Source of the DNA: Vulcanimicrobiota bacterium
GTDB lineage: Bacteria > Vulcanimicrobiota > Xenobia > Xenobiales > JADMJV01
Direction of reading: 5' to 3'
NCBI GenBank assembly: GCA_019637395.1
Contig: JAHBVR010000005.1
Span: 191,312 to 255,311 of the forward strand
DNA length: 64,000 bases
Each line of letters opens with the position of its first letter. The stretch's first letter is position 1. The notes under the pieces were generated by a model that did no database searches, was not told the DNA's origin, and worked only from the letters and a program-made list of their open reading frames with translations. Positions 9,343 through 17,176 of the stretch are shown piece after piece. A program made the translations under genes and the position numbers.

Positions 9343-10533
9343 CTACGAAAGTCTGTCGGCTGCGTCCTGCAGTCGGGACAAGATCGGCTCGGCCGGAAAA
9401 CCGGGGGGCAGTTGAGCGCGCACGCTCGCGATCGCCTCCGGGGTCTTCTCCACCAGTTGGCGGATCATGCCCGGCAGTTGATTTTGCAGGCGGCACTGGC
9501 GGGCGCTGGCCAGCCAGTGCCCGCGCTCGATACGCTCCCATTCGTGCTCCCCGCCCACGGCCATGGCCATTTTACCCGGGTCCGGGTAGTGAGAGACGAC
9601 GTCGTAGCAGGGGGCCAGATGAAAGCGTCCGTGGGCCTCCAGAAACAGGCTGAAGTTCTTGGCGTGGCCATCGCAGGCCCCCAGCATCCAGTAGAGGATC
9701 TGACGGCGCAAGAACTCTTCGCGGTCACGCTGACCCTGCGAGGAGCCCAACAAGAGGTCCAGCACTTGCTTGATGGTCACCTCATACCTGCGCTCGCCGG
9801 CAAGCCCCAGAGCCTGGCATAAATCCTCCACGGGAACCCGCAGCAGGCGCATGCCGTGAGCGCACCAACGCCGATCAAAACGTTCCACGGCCAGGGCCAG
9901 CATATCGCCGACCGGCACCAGTTGGCTGCGCGCGCTGGCCACTCCGTAAGCCCGCAACAGCAAGTGGCAGAGCCATTCGTTTTCGGTGTTGGGACCGAGT
10001 TTGAAGATATGGGTGGTAGCCGTGGAATGGGTCGGAAAGCGCCACTGGCCTTGGTAGTAGAGCAAGGCCGTCTTTTCGTTGGTGCCGGCCAGGGCCACCC
10101 GGAAGTGTTGGCGCAGGCAGCGTAGAATGGGGCTGCGCGGCACCACCTTGAGAAAACGCTCCAGGTAGCTGGGCTTGAGGGGAACTCCGGAAACGCGTGG
10201 TTCGTTGCTGCGCTGCATGTCTTCAGGGAATAACTGGACGGCGCCGGCGCAGTCCCGGCCCAGCTCGGCGAGGAGGTCGCCCGGATTGGATCCGGTGTTC
10301 AGACGGGCGGCCAGTCGATTGCGCAAGGCCGGCAACTCGGGCAGCAAGTTGTCAAAGAACGAGCTGACCACCTGGCCGCGATAGGGACGAGAACGCGTCG
10401 GCATCGAAAGGGAAAGAGGCCGTTTGTGGCGGGCTTGCAGCCAGTGCTCGTCATAGGTGAACTGATCCACGGCGCGCTGGCCGAATTGCCAGACACCTAC
10501 CGGGACTTCGTTCATGCAGCACTGCAGCTTCAC
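9343..10533 (-). CDS. hipA: HipA-family serine/threonine kinase toxin
   Basis: HipA-type kinase, 396 aa. In E. coli HipA phosphorylates glutamyl-tRNA synthetase and induces persistence. The start chosen is the GTG at 10533, 1 nt after the hipB stop; an ATG at 10515 is the alternative. The N-terminal HipA domain (PLSLSMPTRS, FFDNLLPE) is followed by the kinase core: P-loop region AGTNEKTALL, Lys in HIFKLG, catalytic GACDGHAKNFS, and metal Asp in CYDVVS. The residue aligned with E. coli Ser150, the autophosphorylation site, is Ala here (FRVALAG against FRISVAG). The gene lies between hipB and sbcD, with an 11-nt gap to sbcD. Confidence 0.92.
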   Translation of the reverse strand: MKLQCCMNEVPVGVWQFGQRAVDQFTYDEHWLQARHKRPLSLSMPTRSRPYRGQVVSSFFDNLLPELPALRNRLAARLNTGSNPGDLLAELGRDCAGAVQLFPEDMQRSNEPRVSGVPLKPSYLERFLKVVPRSPILRCLRQHFRVALAGTNEKTALLYYQGQWRFPTHSTATTHIFKLGPNTENEWLCHLLLRAYGVASARSQLVPVGDMLALAVERFDRRWCAHGMRLLRVPVEDLCQALGLAGERRYEVTIKQVLDLLLGSSQGQRDREEFLRRQILYWMLGACDGHAKNFSLFLEAHGRFHLAPCYDVVSHYPDPGKMAMAVGGEHEWERIERGHWLASARQCRLQNQLPGMIRQLVEKTPEAIASVRAQLPPGFPAEPILSRLQDAADRLS

Positions 10534-10534
10534 T

Positions 10535-10777
10535 TTACCACTCGTGCTCGGCCAGATGATGTTTTCTTTCGCGCAGCACGATTTCCAAATCCAGGGCGGC
10601 CAGCAGTTGGAAAATTCGCTCCATTTTGGCCGAGCCGGGATTCGATTCGAGGGCGGAAATGGCGCTCTGGCCGAAGCCGGCTCGTAGCCCAAGCTGGCGC
10701 TGGGTCAAGCCGCGCTGACCGCGGATCTCCTGAAGGAGGTATCCCAACTGATGGAGAGTGACGATGGGTGATTCCAC
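10535..10777 (-). CDS. hipB: HipB-family XRE antitoxin/repressor
   Basis: 80-aa helix-turn-helix protein. The XRE domain covers most of it (LLQEIRGQRGLTQRQLGLRA, then GQSAISALESNPGSAKMERI). In the family HipB binds HipA, neutralises it and represses the operon. Its stop is 1 nt before the hipA GTG. It is the first gene of the hipB-hipA-sbcD-sbcC series, so it could also set the expression of the downstream nuclease genes. Confidence 0.9.
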   Translation of the reverse strand: MESPIVTLHQLGYLLQEIRGQRGLTQRQLGLRAGFGQSAISALESNPGSAKMERIFQLLAALDLEIVLRERKHHLAEHEW

Positions 10778-11109
10778 TTATCCCCCGGGGCTATCTGAAA
10801 TGCCAGATATCTACTGTAGCATGAGTGGACGTTCCCATGCGAGACGGCCTTCGGGAGCCGTGCCGAGCTTTTTTGGGCTCTTTGGGCGGCGGATTTTTTC
10901 CGACCTGCCAGTTCAGCCTGATGGCGTATGGCTCAGGCTGGTGAGAAACCTTCAATTATGAGTTCAGCCGCACGGTTACGGCACTTGGAAGTGTTATCCA
11001 GTATTTCCGATATTGCGCGATCCGTTGGCATTGCACATTCTTAACGTTAAGGGGGAGGAAGTATGTGAATTCGGAGAATTGAAAGAAATTCATCCGGAGT
11101 GATCGAAAA
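10778..11109. other. Intergenic region between hipB and the 11110 gene
   Basis: About 330 nt between divergent genes with no coding potential that I trust. It holds the hipB upstream repeat and a perfect 12-nt palindrome CTTAACGTTAAG at 11040-11051, about 60 nt before the next start. A GGAG lies about 10 nt before the ATG at 11110. No tRNA or terminator is apparent. Confidence 0.5.
10792..10809 (-). promoter_or_regulatory. Inverted repeat upstream of hipB, possible operator
   Basis: TATCTG (10792-10797) and CAGATA (10804-10809) form a 6-bp inverted repeat with a 6-nt spacer, just upstream of hipB. E. coli HipB binds TATCC-N8-GGATA sites, so the start of each arm is similar. I see no convincing -35/-10 pair around it. 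Offered as a candidate HipB site only. Confidence 0.3.
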
Positions 11110-12225
11110 ATGTTCTTGTCAAGCAAAAAGTTCAGGAAACTTCGTCGCCGCGCCTGGTTGGCCGGCGTGGCCGTGATGGCTTCAGGTTGCGTCTACTGGG
11201 GGAGCAGCCTGGCCTGGGCTCACTCTCGCCCGCCTCTGAAATTGTTGCCGGAACAGTTGCCCGAATTGGTCCAACAGGTCGCTCCCGGCCAGGAAGCCTG
11301 GCTGCCGACGCTGCCGGGCAAACCCGTCGACCTGCTGGCCAATCCCGAGCTACACGCTCAAGAAGAGAATTGCAACGTGGCCGGTTTCTACGCCGATTCG
11401 GCTCCTGAATTCGAGTTGAAAGGAAGCAACTGGAACTACTCCTCGCTGGATGGGATGCAGGCCCAGACTCCCGCCCGGATCCAGGACGATCCCAAGAAAT
11501 ATGGTTATCGTGGAGATGCTCCCGTTTGGATGCTGGTCCAGGCGGACCGTCTGGCTCCCTGTCTACCGGCCGGAATCCGTCTCTCCCCCCGCGTGCGCGC
11601 GGTCGAATCCCGCATGTGGCCGGAGCAGCAGCGTGGCGAGGTGATGATCCACTTCAAGGCGCCCCTGTCCTTGCCCACCAGCAAGAAGATGCTCACCCTG
11701 GAGCAGGTTTGGAAGCACTTGCCTTCGGCTCCGGTCATGGGCTGTCTGCGTAAAGAAGCCGCCGAGGCCGTATTGGAAAACCGCGGACGCCTGGCGCACG
11801 GCGCTGAGCACTGGCTGGGCGCGGCTCTTCCCCTGGAACTGCACGAGAGTCAATGGAACTCTCTCTGGAACAGTATTCAGGCCGGTTGGACGCCGTCCGC
11901 CCTGTGGGTCGATTTTGCCAGCACGGGAGTGGCCTCAGGTCGGGATGTCTCCCTCTCCTGTGATGAGCAAGGTACGCTTTTTGCCGTGGGCATGGAGGCG
12001 GTGGCCGGCAGTTCCACGGTGCCCGGTGACGGCGTGGGAGCGGGCCGATTCCAGTGGGAATCCCACCGTGTGGAATGGGTGGCCAGCCTCGCGGATGGCC
12101 AACTATTGATTTCCTACCACTGGTCCGAATCACCGAGCGAATCCGATTCGGTCGAAGTGGCCACCATGAAACCGGATCTGGAGACGCTCTACAGCATCCA
12201 CCCCAACGTGCTGGCCGGCCGCTAG
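11110..12225 (+). CDS. Exported protein of unknown function
   Basis: 371 aa. The basic N-terminus followed by WLAGVAVMASGC and a hydrophobic stretch to about residue 35 is a signal peptide; ASGC could be a weak lipobox, so lipoprotein anchoring is possible. The mature part is Trp-rich with a few cysteines (GCLRKEA, LSCDEQG, EENCNV) and no domain that I recognise. The GGAG ribosome site is 10 nt upstream. It converges on the GNAT gene, with the stop codons sharing CTAG. No function proposed. Confidence 0.75.
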   Translation: MFLSSKKFRKLRRRAWLAGVAVMASGCVYWGSSLAWAHSRPPLKLLPEQLPELVQQVAPGQEAWLPTLPGKPVDLLANPELHAQEENCNVAGFYADSAPEFELKGSNWNYSSLDGMQAQTPARIQDDPKKYGYRGDAPVWMLVQADRLAPCLPAGIRLSPRVRAVESRMWPEQQRGEVMIHFKAPLSLPTSKKMLTLEQVWKHLPSAPVMGCLRKEAAEAVLENRGRLAHGAEHWLGAALPLELHESQWNSLWNSIQAGWTPSALWVDFASTGVASGRDVSLSCDEQGTLFAVGMEAVAGSSTVPGDGVGAGRFQWESHRVEWVASLADGQLLISYHWSESPSESDSVEVATMKPDLETLYSIHPNVLAGR

Positions 12226-12806
12226 AGCTGGCGATTCTCGCGCCAGCGGTGGCGAGTCAGCTCCATCCAAACTTTGGGCGTCGGGTCGTTGGATTCCATC
12301 CAGGGTTGGCGCCGATCGCGGGGGATCATTTCGAAGCCGCATTTGCGGAAGCAACGCTGGGCGCGCTCATTGAACTCGGCCGTATCCAGCTCAATACGGC
12401 GCACACCTTTGCGTTCGAAGAGAAAGTACAAGGTCAGTTGCACGGCGGCGGTCCCCAGGCCCTGATTCCAATTCTCTTTTTTGCCCAACAGGATGCCGAT
12501 GCGCGCGTTACGCCCCTGATCGCCTTGAAAGAAGGCGAAGCGAATGAAGCCCAGCAGTCGTTCCATGGGATCGCAGATACCCAGCATACTGCTGCGCGCC
12601 GCGTCCATCTCGGCCAGGTAAATCTTGCCCAGCTTCAAGACCGTCTGGTCGTCCTGCTCCGTCCCGAAGGCGAGGCGCAGGATCTGGGGGTCTTCCAGCC
12701 AGCGGGCAATTTCGGTCAAATCGTAGCTGCGCAGTGGACGGATGGCCAGACGTCCGTCCTGGCTTCGCACCGGCCATTCTGAAGGTTTGCGCAGCAGACT
12801 GAGCAT
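12222..12806 (-). CDS. GNAT-family N-acetyltransferase (RimJ/RimL type)
   Basis: 194 aa, single GNAT domain. It shows the RimJ/RimL-like opening (IRPLRSYDLTEIARWLEDP), the central strand IGILLGKKENWNQGLGTAAV that forms the acetyl-CoA pyrophosphate loop (family pattern Q/RxxGxG/A, here NQGLGTA), and the late RIELDTAEFNERAQRCFRKC segment of these enzymes. It probably acetylates an amine on a protein N-terminus or small molecule; substrate unknown. It stands alone, converging on the upstream exported-protein gene. Confidence 0.85.
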   Translation of the reverse strand: MLSLLRKPSEWPVRSQDGRLAIRPLRSYDLTEIARWLEDPQILRLAFGTEQDDQTVLKLGKIYLAEMDAARSSMLGICDPMERLLGFIRFAFFQGDQGRNARIGILLGKKENWNQGLGTAAVQLTLYFLFERKGVRRIELDTAEFNERAQRCFRKCGFEMIPRDRRQPWMESNDPTPKVWMELTRHRWRENRQL

Positions 12807-12891
12807 TCGGCAGTAATTCTACATGAGGGGTGGTGATTCTTTGTTAGCCTGACCAGGAAGCGATTCTCTTTCCAACGAACAGGGCTGCCCC

Positions 12892-13503
12892 ATGACCGAG
12901 TCCGCGGAGGTTGCCAACCAGGCGAACCAATTGATCCTTCAGGGGAATGTTGAGGGAGCCCTGGCTCTCTTCCGCGAGCGCCTCAAAGTCGATCCCTTTG
13001 AACCGCGAGTGGTGGAGCTGGTCGACAGTCTGTTGATGGCCCCGGATCAGGGTCGCGGGCTGGTCGATTTTTATCGTGACTTACAGAAAGCCCATCCTGA
13101 GGATTGGCGGTTGGTGGTCAGTCTGGCTCGCGCTTATTCCAAGACGGGCAAGGATTCGCTGGCGGTGGTCCAGTTGCAGAAGCTCTTGCGCAATGAGAGC
13201 CAGCATGCCGAAGTCTGGATGGAGCTGGCTATCTGCTATAAGCGCCTGGACAAGTTGGAGCTGGCTTTACGCGCGCTGAATAGTTTGATCGACATCCAGC
13301 CTAACTACGGCCCCGCCCACGTCGCTCGCGTGCGTTACCTGATCGAAGCTGATGACTTGAATGAAGCGGCCGCCGCCTCTATTTTCAGTTTGGAAGTGGC
13401 CGGACTCAGTGGGCCGGTGCGTGACTGGGTGGATAAGGTGAACCTTCAGCTTGAACAGGGGTTGCGCCCGGAAGATGACCTGCTCTACCGCAACGTCGCC
13501 TGA
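12892..13503 (+). CDS. Tetratricopeptide-repeat protein
   Basis: 203 aa made almost entirely of TPR-like helical hairpins, e.g. NQLILQGNVEGALALFRERL, RLVVSLARAYSKTGKDSLAV and WMELAICYKRLDKLELALRA. No signal peptide, so a cytoplasmic adaptor is likely. It ends just before a strong bidirectional terminator shared with the convergent J-domain gene, which also carries TPR-like repeats. Confidence 0.8.
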   Translation: MTESAEVANQANQLILQGNVEGALALFRERLKVDPFEPRVVELVDSLLMAPDQGRGLVDFYRDLQKAHPEDWRLVVSLARAYSKTGKDSLAVVQLQKLLRNESQHAEVWMELAICYKRLDKLELALRALNSLIDIQPNYGPAHVARVRYLIEADDLNEAAAASIFSLEVAGLSGPVRDWVDKVNLQLEQGLRPEDDLLYRNVA

Positions 13504-13510
13504 GCCATAA

Positions 13511-13541
13511 AAAAAGAGCGCCGCAGCCGGCGCTCTTTTTT
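13511..13541. terminator. Bidirectional rho-independent terminator
   Basis: AGAGCGCCG / CGGCGCTCT stem with a short loop, preceded by an A run and followed by a T run, between two convergent genes. It should stop transcription from both sides. Confidence 0.9.
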
Positions 13542-13542
13542 G

Positions 13543-14169
13543 TCAGTCCCCTACGTTGTGCAGGAGTTGAATCATCTTCTTGGCGGCCGCGTCCTCGGCC
13601 CCAATCTTCAGGAAGCTTTGGAAAGCCACCCGAGCCTCGTCCCACTGTCCCAGTTTGTAGCACATCAAGGCAAAATTGTAGGCTGCCTCCTTGTGCTTGG
13701 GATCGAACTTGACCGAGAGGCCAAACTCTTTCTTGGCCTGATCGAGGAAGGATTCGTTGTCCGACATGGAGAGCCCGAGCGTAAAGTGCACGTCGGCCTG
13801 GCGAGGATCGGGGCCGACCGCGCCCGCCTCGGGTTTCTTCATGAACGGCGCCAGCAGTTTCTTCAGGAAGCTCTCTTTGGGCTTCTTGTGTTTCTCGGTG
13901 AAGGCTTTCTTGTCCGGCGGTTTGCGCGTCTTGGAGAACTTGCGTACCTGGAACTGCGGCTGCTTGTCGTAGGCCTTGCGCTTGTTGTTGTCGCTCAGGT
14001 TATTGAAGGCTTCCACAAGTTCTTTCATCTTGTCTTCGGCCACGTTTTTATCGCCCTGATAGACGTCAGGGTGATACTTTTTGGAAAGGTTCCGATAGGC
14101 CTTGCGAATTTCTTCGGCGGGCGCGATCGGAGGGACATTCAATACTAGATAAAAATCTCTGGTTGCCAA
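13543..14169 (-). CDS. J-domain protein with TPR-like C-terminus
   Basis: 208 aa. Residues about 3-70 form a J domain with the diagnostic HPD in LSKKYHPDVYQG, so it should stimulate an Hsp70 (DnaK) ATPase. There is no Gly/Phe region or zinc-finger domain, so it is not DnaJ itself. A basic linker (RKFSKTRKPPDKKAFTEKHK) leads to a C-terminal TPR-like pair (VHFTLGLSMSDNESFLDQA, AAYNFALMCYKLGQWDEARV). The likely role is recruiting Hsp70 to specific clients bound by the TPR part. Confidence 0.88.
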   Translation of the reverse strand: MATRDFYLVLNVPPIAPAEEIRKAYRNLSKKYHPDVYQGDKNVAEDKMKELVEAFNNLSDNNKRKAYDKQPQFQVRKFSKTRKPPDKKAFTEKHKKPKESFLKKLLAPFMKKPEAGAVGPDPRQADVHFTLGLSMSDNESFLDQAKKEFGLSVKFDPKHKEAAYNFALMCYKLGQWDEARVAFQSFLKIGAEDAAAKKMIQLLHNVGD

Positions 14170-14239
14170 CTGAACCTGTGCTCCATTTTATTCGGGACCG
14201 GTTTTCTGCTTAGGACAAAGAGATCCCTCCCCACCATGT

Positions 14240-14387
14240 TTTTGGGGGGGCTAACGCGGCCTTCGGCCGTCCCCCCAGGCCCCCCAAAAAACTTTTTGTT
14301 CTGGGGGGAGCTTACGCGCCTCCCCCCAGGGCCCCCCCACTTTTGTTCTGGGGGGGGCTAACGCGCCTCCCCCCAGCCCCCCCCACT
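14240..14387. repeat. Three tandem GC-rich palindromic units
   Basis: Three consecutive units of about 47-53 nt (14240-14292, 14293-14340, 14341-14387). Each has a G run, a short spacer based on CTAACGCG/CTTACGCGCC, then TCCCCCCAG and a second C run, ending in (A)CTTTT. In units two and three CTGGGGGG pairs with CCCCCCAG, so each can fold into a hairpin. The first unit is more diverged. A related single unit lies at 16331, on the other side of tig. They look like REP-type intergenic elements rather than coding DNA. Confidence 0.75.
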
Positions 14388-14454
14388 TTTCTTTGTGGGC
14401 ATGCTTGACGGCCGATCGCGAAATCAGTATTATACCCGAGCCGGTGGACAGGCC

Positions 14455-14536
14455 GGGCGAGTGGCGAAATTGGTAGACGCGCAAGACTTAGGATCTTGTG
14501 GAGCAATCTGTGGAGGTTCGAGTCCTCTCTCGCCCA
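14455..14536 (+). tRNA. trnL(uag): tRNA-Leu (anticodon TAG)
   Basis: 82-nt class II tRNA. The acceptor arms GGGCGAG and CTCGCCC pair perfectly, with discriminator A at 14536. The anticodon stem CAAGA/TCTTG encloses CTTAGGA, giving anticodon TAG (reads CUA). The T arm contains GGTTCGAGTCC. CCA is not encoded. Confidence 0.93.
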
Positions 14537-14569
14537 CTAACCCAAAAATGGTCTACAGGTAAGTGGCAT

Positions 14570-14644
14570 GCGGGAGTAGCTCAGTGGTAGAGCATCGCCT
14601 TGCCAAGGCGAGGGTCGAGAGTTCGAACCTCTTCTCCCGCTCCA
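14570..14644 (+). tRNA. trnG(gcc): tRNA-Gly (anticodon GCC), CCA encoded
   Basis: Acceptor arms GCGGGAG/CTCCCGC, discriminator T at 14641, and encoded CCA at 14642-14644. The anticodon loop TTGCCAA gives GCC. The D arm AGCTCAGTGGTAGAGC and T arm AGTTCGAACCT are canonical. It lies 33 nt after tRNA-Leu and is followed by a terminator. Confidence 0.95.
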
Positions 14645-14645
14645 C

Positions 14646-14668
14646 AAAGGGCCCCAAGGGCCCTTTTT
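14646..14668 (+). terminator. Terminator after the tRNA pair
   Basis: AAAGGGC/GCCCTTT hairpin followed by a run of T, directly after the tRNA-Gly CCA and before the tig ribosome-binding site. Confidence 0.75.
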
Positions 14669-14691
14669 CATTTCCTCGCTTAGGAGGACCT

Positions 14692-16278
14692 ATGCAGGTC
14701 AAAGTCTCTGAATCTTCACCGTTCGAGCGCACGCTCGAGGTAACGGTGACCGTGGACCAGGTCGAAGGTGCTTATCAGAAAGCCTTCGGCCGAGCCGCCA
14801 AGCGGCTCCGATTGCCCGGCTTCCGGCCCGGCAAAGTCCCCATTCCCATGGCCAAGAAATACATCTCGGATGAAGGCTTGAGCAGCGACGTCGTCGACGA
14901 GGTCGTGCCCAAAGCCTACGTGGAAGCCCTTCGCCAGGAAAATCTCGAGCCGATCTCCCAACCCAAGTGGGAACTGGTCCAGCGTGAACGCGGCAAGGAC
15001 CTGATCTTCAAGGTTTCCTTCGAAGTCAAGCCGGTGGTCGAAATCGAAGGCTATAAGGGCGTCAAGCTCAAGAACGAAAAAGAAGAGATCGGCGACGACA
15101 CCGTCAACCAGGCTCTCGATGAATTGCGCGGTAACCAGTCGCGCATCGTCGACGTGGAAGAAGATCGCGCCCTCCAGGAAGGCGATCTGGCCCTGGTCGA
15201 CTATCGTTCCACTCTCGACGGCGAGACCGTGGACGGCGGTGCCGCCAGTAACTACTTGATGGAAGTCCAGCGCGAGCACTTCATCCCCGGCTTCGTGGAT
15301 AACCTGGTGGGTTGTAAGAAGGGCGAAGAAAAAGAGTTCGACATCACCTTCCCCGAGGATTATCCCAACCAGACGCTGGCCGGCAAGTTGGTGCACTTCC
15401 ACTTCAACCTGCACCAGATTAAGACTCGCGAGTTGCCGGAAGCCAATGACGACTTCGCCAAGTCGGTTTCTCCCCACGCCACCATTGATGAGCTGCGCAA
15501 AGACATTCGCGAGCGCCTCGAGGCCAACGCCGAGCGCAAGGTGCGCGAGCAAGTGGCCATCAAGATCATCGATAAACTGCTCACTCAGGTCAGCAACGAC
15601 ATGGTGCCGAAGTCGCTGCATCAGTATCGCACTCAAGTCGAGTTGCGCCGCCGCATTCAGCAGATCGAGCAGGCGGGACTCACCATGGAACGCTACCTGG
15701 CCGACCGCAACGTCAGCCAGAACCGGTGGGTTCAGGAACTCTCGGTCATGGGCATGCTCGAATCGCGCGTGGAGATTCTGCTGAACTCGCTGGCCAGCAA
15801 GGAAGATCTCCAGCCCACCGATGCCGAGATCGAGGAGTTGCTCGGTGTGGAAGCCCAGAACCGCGGCGTCAGCTTGAACCAGCTCAAGGCCGGTATTGAC
15901 AAGGAAGGCAGCGAGCCGCTGATCCGTTACGCTTTGTTGCGCGCCAAAGTCATGGATTACCTGTTTGACAACGCCGAGGTGGAATTCGTCCCGGTCGGTA
16001 CCGTCATTGAAGATGAGCCGGCGGCTGATGAGGAGAAGAAGCCCAAGGCGAAGGCCAAGGCCAAAAAAGCCGAAGAAGAGAAGGCTGGCGAGGAAGGTGA
16101 AGCAGCCGCCAAGCCTGCCAAGAAAGCCAGGGAGCCTAAGGAGGCCGAGGAGGGCGAAGCCGAAGCCAAGCCCGCCAAGAAAGCTAAGGAGCCGAAAGCC
16201 AAGGCGGAGGCCGAGGCTGCCGAGGGTGAAGAGAAACCCAAGCCCAAGCGGGCTCCCAAGAAGAAGACCGAGGAGTAG
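14692..16278 (+). CDS. tig: Trigger factor (ribosome-associated chaperone / PPIase)
   Basis: 528 aa. The N-terminal ribosome-binding domain contains the signature GFRPGKVP (consensus GFRxGKxP) near residues 44-51. The FKBP-like domain follows at about 150-240 (EEDRALQEGDLALVDYRSTL), then the helical chaperone arms. The start is the ATG at 14692 with AGGAGG 5 nt upstream; upstream in-frame codons belong to the tRNA-Gly gene. Odd feature: about 90 C-terminal residues form an Ala/Lys/Glu/Pro tail with repeated KPAKKAKEPK-like blocks, which standard trigger factors lack. The gene is followed by its own terminator, then clpP and clpX, a conserved order. Confidence 0.95.
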   Translation: MQVKVSESSPFERTLEVTVTVDQVEGAYQKAFGRAAKRLRLPGFRPGKVPIPMAKKYISDEGLSSDVVDEVVPKAYVEALRQENLEPISQPKWELVQRERGKDLIFKVSFEVKPVVEIEGYKGVKLKNEKEEIGDDTVNQALDELRGNQSRIVDVEEDRALQEGDLALVDYRSTLDGETVDGGAASNYLMEVQREHFIPGFVDNLVGCKKGEEKEFDITFPEDYPNQTLAGKLVHFHFNLHQIKTRELPEANDDFAKSVSPHATIDELRKDIRERLEANAERKVREQVAIKIIDKLLTQVSNDMVPKSLHQYRTQVELRRRIQQIEQAGLTMERYLADRNVSQNRWVQELSVMGMLESRVEILLNSLASKEDLQPTDAEIEELLGVEAQNRGVSLNQLKAGIDKEGSEPLIRYALLRAKVMDYLFDNAEVEFVPVGTVIEDEPAADEEKKPKAKAKAKKAEEEKAGEEGEAAAKPAKKAREPKEAEEGEAEAKPAKKAKEPKAKAEAEAAEGEEKPKPKRAPKKKTEE

Positions 16279-16294
16279 TTGTCCAAGGTTTAGG

Positions 16295-16323
16295 AAAGGG
16301 ACGCCTACGGGCGTCCCTTTTCC
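16295..16323 (+). terminator. Terminator of tig
   Basis: AAAGGGACGCC/GGCGTCCCTTT perfect 11-bp stem with a 4-nt loop and a trailing T run, 16 nt after the tig stop. Confidence 0.9.
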
Positions 16324-16330
16324 TATGTTC

Positions 16331-16366
16331 CAGGGGGGCGCGCCCGCCCCCCTGACCCCCCTTTTT
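16331..16366. repeat. Single GC-rich palindromic unit
   Basis: CAGGGGGG and CCCCCCTG form a perfect 8-bp inverted repeat around an 8-nt GC-rich spacer, followed by ACCCCCC and five T. The layout (G-run arm, spacer, C-run arm, second C run, T run) matches the units at 14240-14387. Confidence 0.6.
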
Positions 16367-16433
16367 CGTCTCGCCTGGATGATTGGTTAGTTCTCTACAC
16401 AGAACTTGAATTTGGCAGGGCCAAGCAGGGACT

Positions 16434-17075
16434 ATGTGTAAAGCCAACGGCATGTCAAACGTTTCGAACCCCACCCTCTCACGCGCCATGAACTGGATTC
16501 CCACGGTAGTGGAATCCACTGCTCGGGGCGAGCGAGTTTATGATATCTTCTCGCGCCTGCTGAAAAACCGGATTATCTTCATCGGCACGCCGATCAATGA
16601 CGTGGTGGCGAACCTCGTCATCGCTCAACTGCTCTTCCTGGAGCAAGAGGATCCGGATAAGGATATCGACATCTATTTGAACAGTTGGGGCGGTTCCACC
16701 AGCGATGGATTGGCTATCTACGACTGCATGCAGTTGGTGAAGCCGGAAATTTCCACCATCTGTATGGGAATGGCCGGTAGCGGCGCCGCCCTCTTGCTGG
16801 CCGGCGGCAATAAGGGTAAGCGTTTCGCGCTTCCCTACGCCGAGATTATGCTACACCAACCGAAGGGTGGAGCTCGTGGACAGGCCACGGACATTGATAT
16901 TCAGGCGAAGGAAATTCTTTACACCCGGCAGGTGATGAATGAGATTCTCGCCAAACACACCGGCCAGACGGTGGAAAAGATCCTCGCCGACACCGACCGT
17001 GACTTCTACTTGAACGTCCAGGAAGCCGTGGATTACGGCATCATCGACAAGATTATCACCAAGGAAAGCCGTTAG
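16434..17075 (+). CDS. clpP: ATP-dependent Clp protease proteolytic subunit
   Basis: Serine peptidase that forms the tetradecameric chamber fed by ClpX. The triad is present: Ser in [11 protein letters not shown], His in IMLHQP, Asp in ADTDRDF. Homologs usually begin at the sequence matching [10 protein letters not shown] (ATG 16488); the frame is open to the ATG at 16434, which would add an 18-residue leader, and neither start has a strong ribosome site. Two departures from the norm: the substrate-binding motif NSPGG reads NSWGG, and the usual GMAASM around the nucleophile reads GMAGSG. Followed 101 nt later by clpX. Confidence 0.93.
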   Translation: MCKANGMSNVSNPTLSRAMNWIPTVVESTARGERVYDIFSRLLKNRIIFIGTPINDVVANLVIAQLLFLEQEDPDKDIDIYLNSWGGSTSDGLAIYDCMQLVKPEISTICMGMAGSGAALLLAGGNKGKRFALPYAEIMLHQPKGGARGQATDIDIQAKEILYTRQVMNEILAKHTGQTVEKILADTDRDFYLNVQEAVDYGIIDKIITKESR

Positions 17076-17176
17076 GTTATCCGCCTTGGTTTCGTGCTAG
17101 AATTGGCCCATATATGGCTGGCTCAGTTGGGGCCCGCTAAAGGTTTTGCGGTGTAACGACCGCTTGGAGGAGTACC

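Noticed and set aside
9332-9541. A 70-residue N-terminal extension of SbcD
   Set aside because: It lies inside hipA in another frame, is Arg/Pro-rich, and precedes the conserved MRLLHTSDWH start.
14240-14387. CRISPR array
   Set aside because: Units are contiguous hairpins with no unique spacers and no cas genes nearby.
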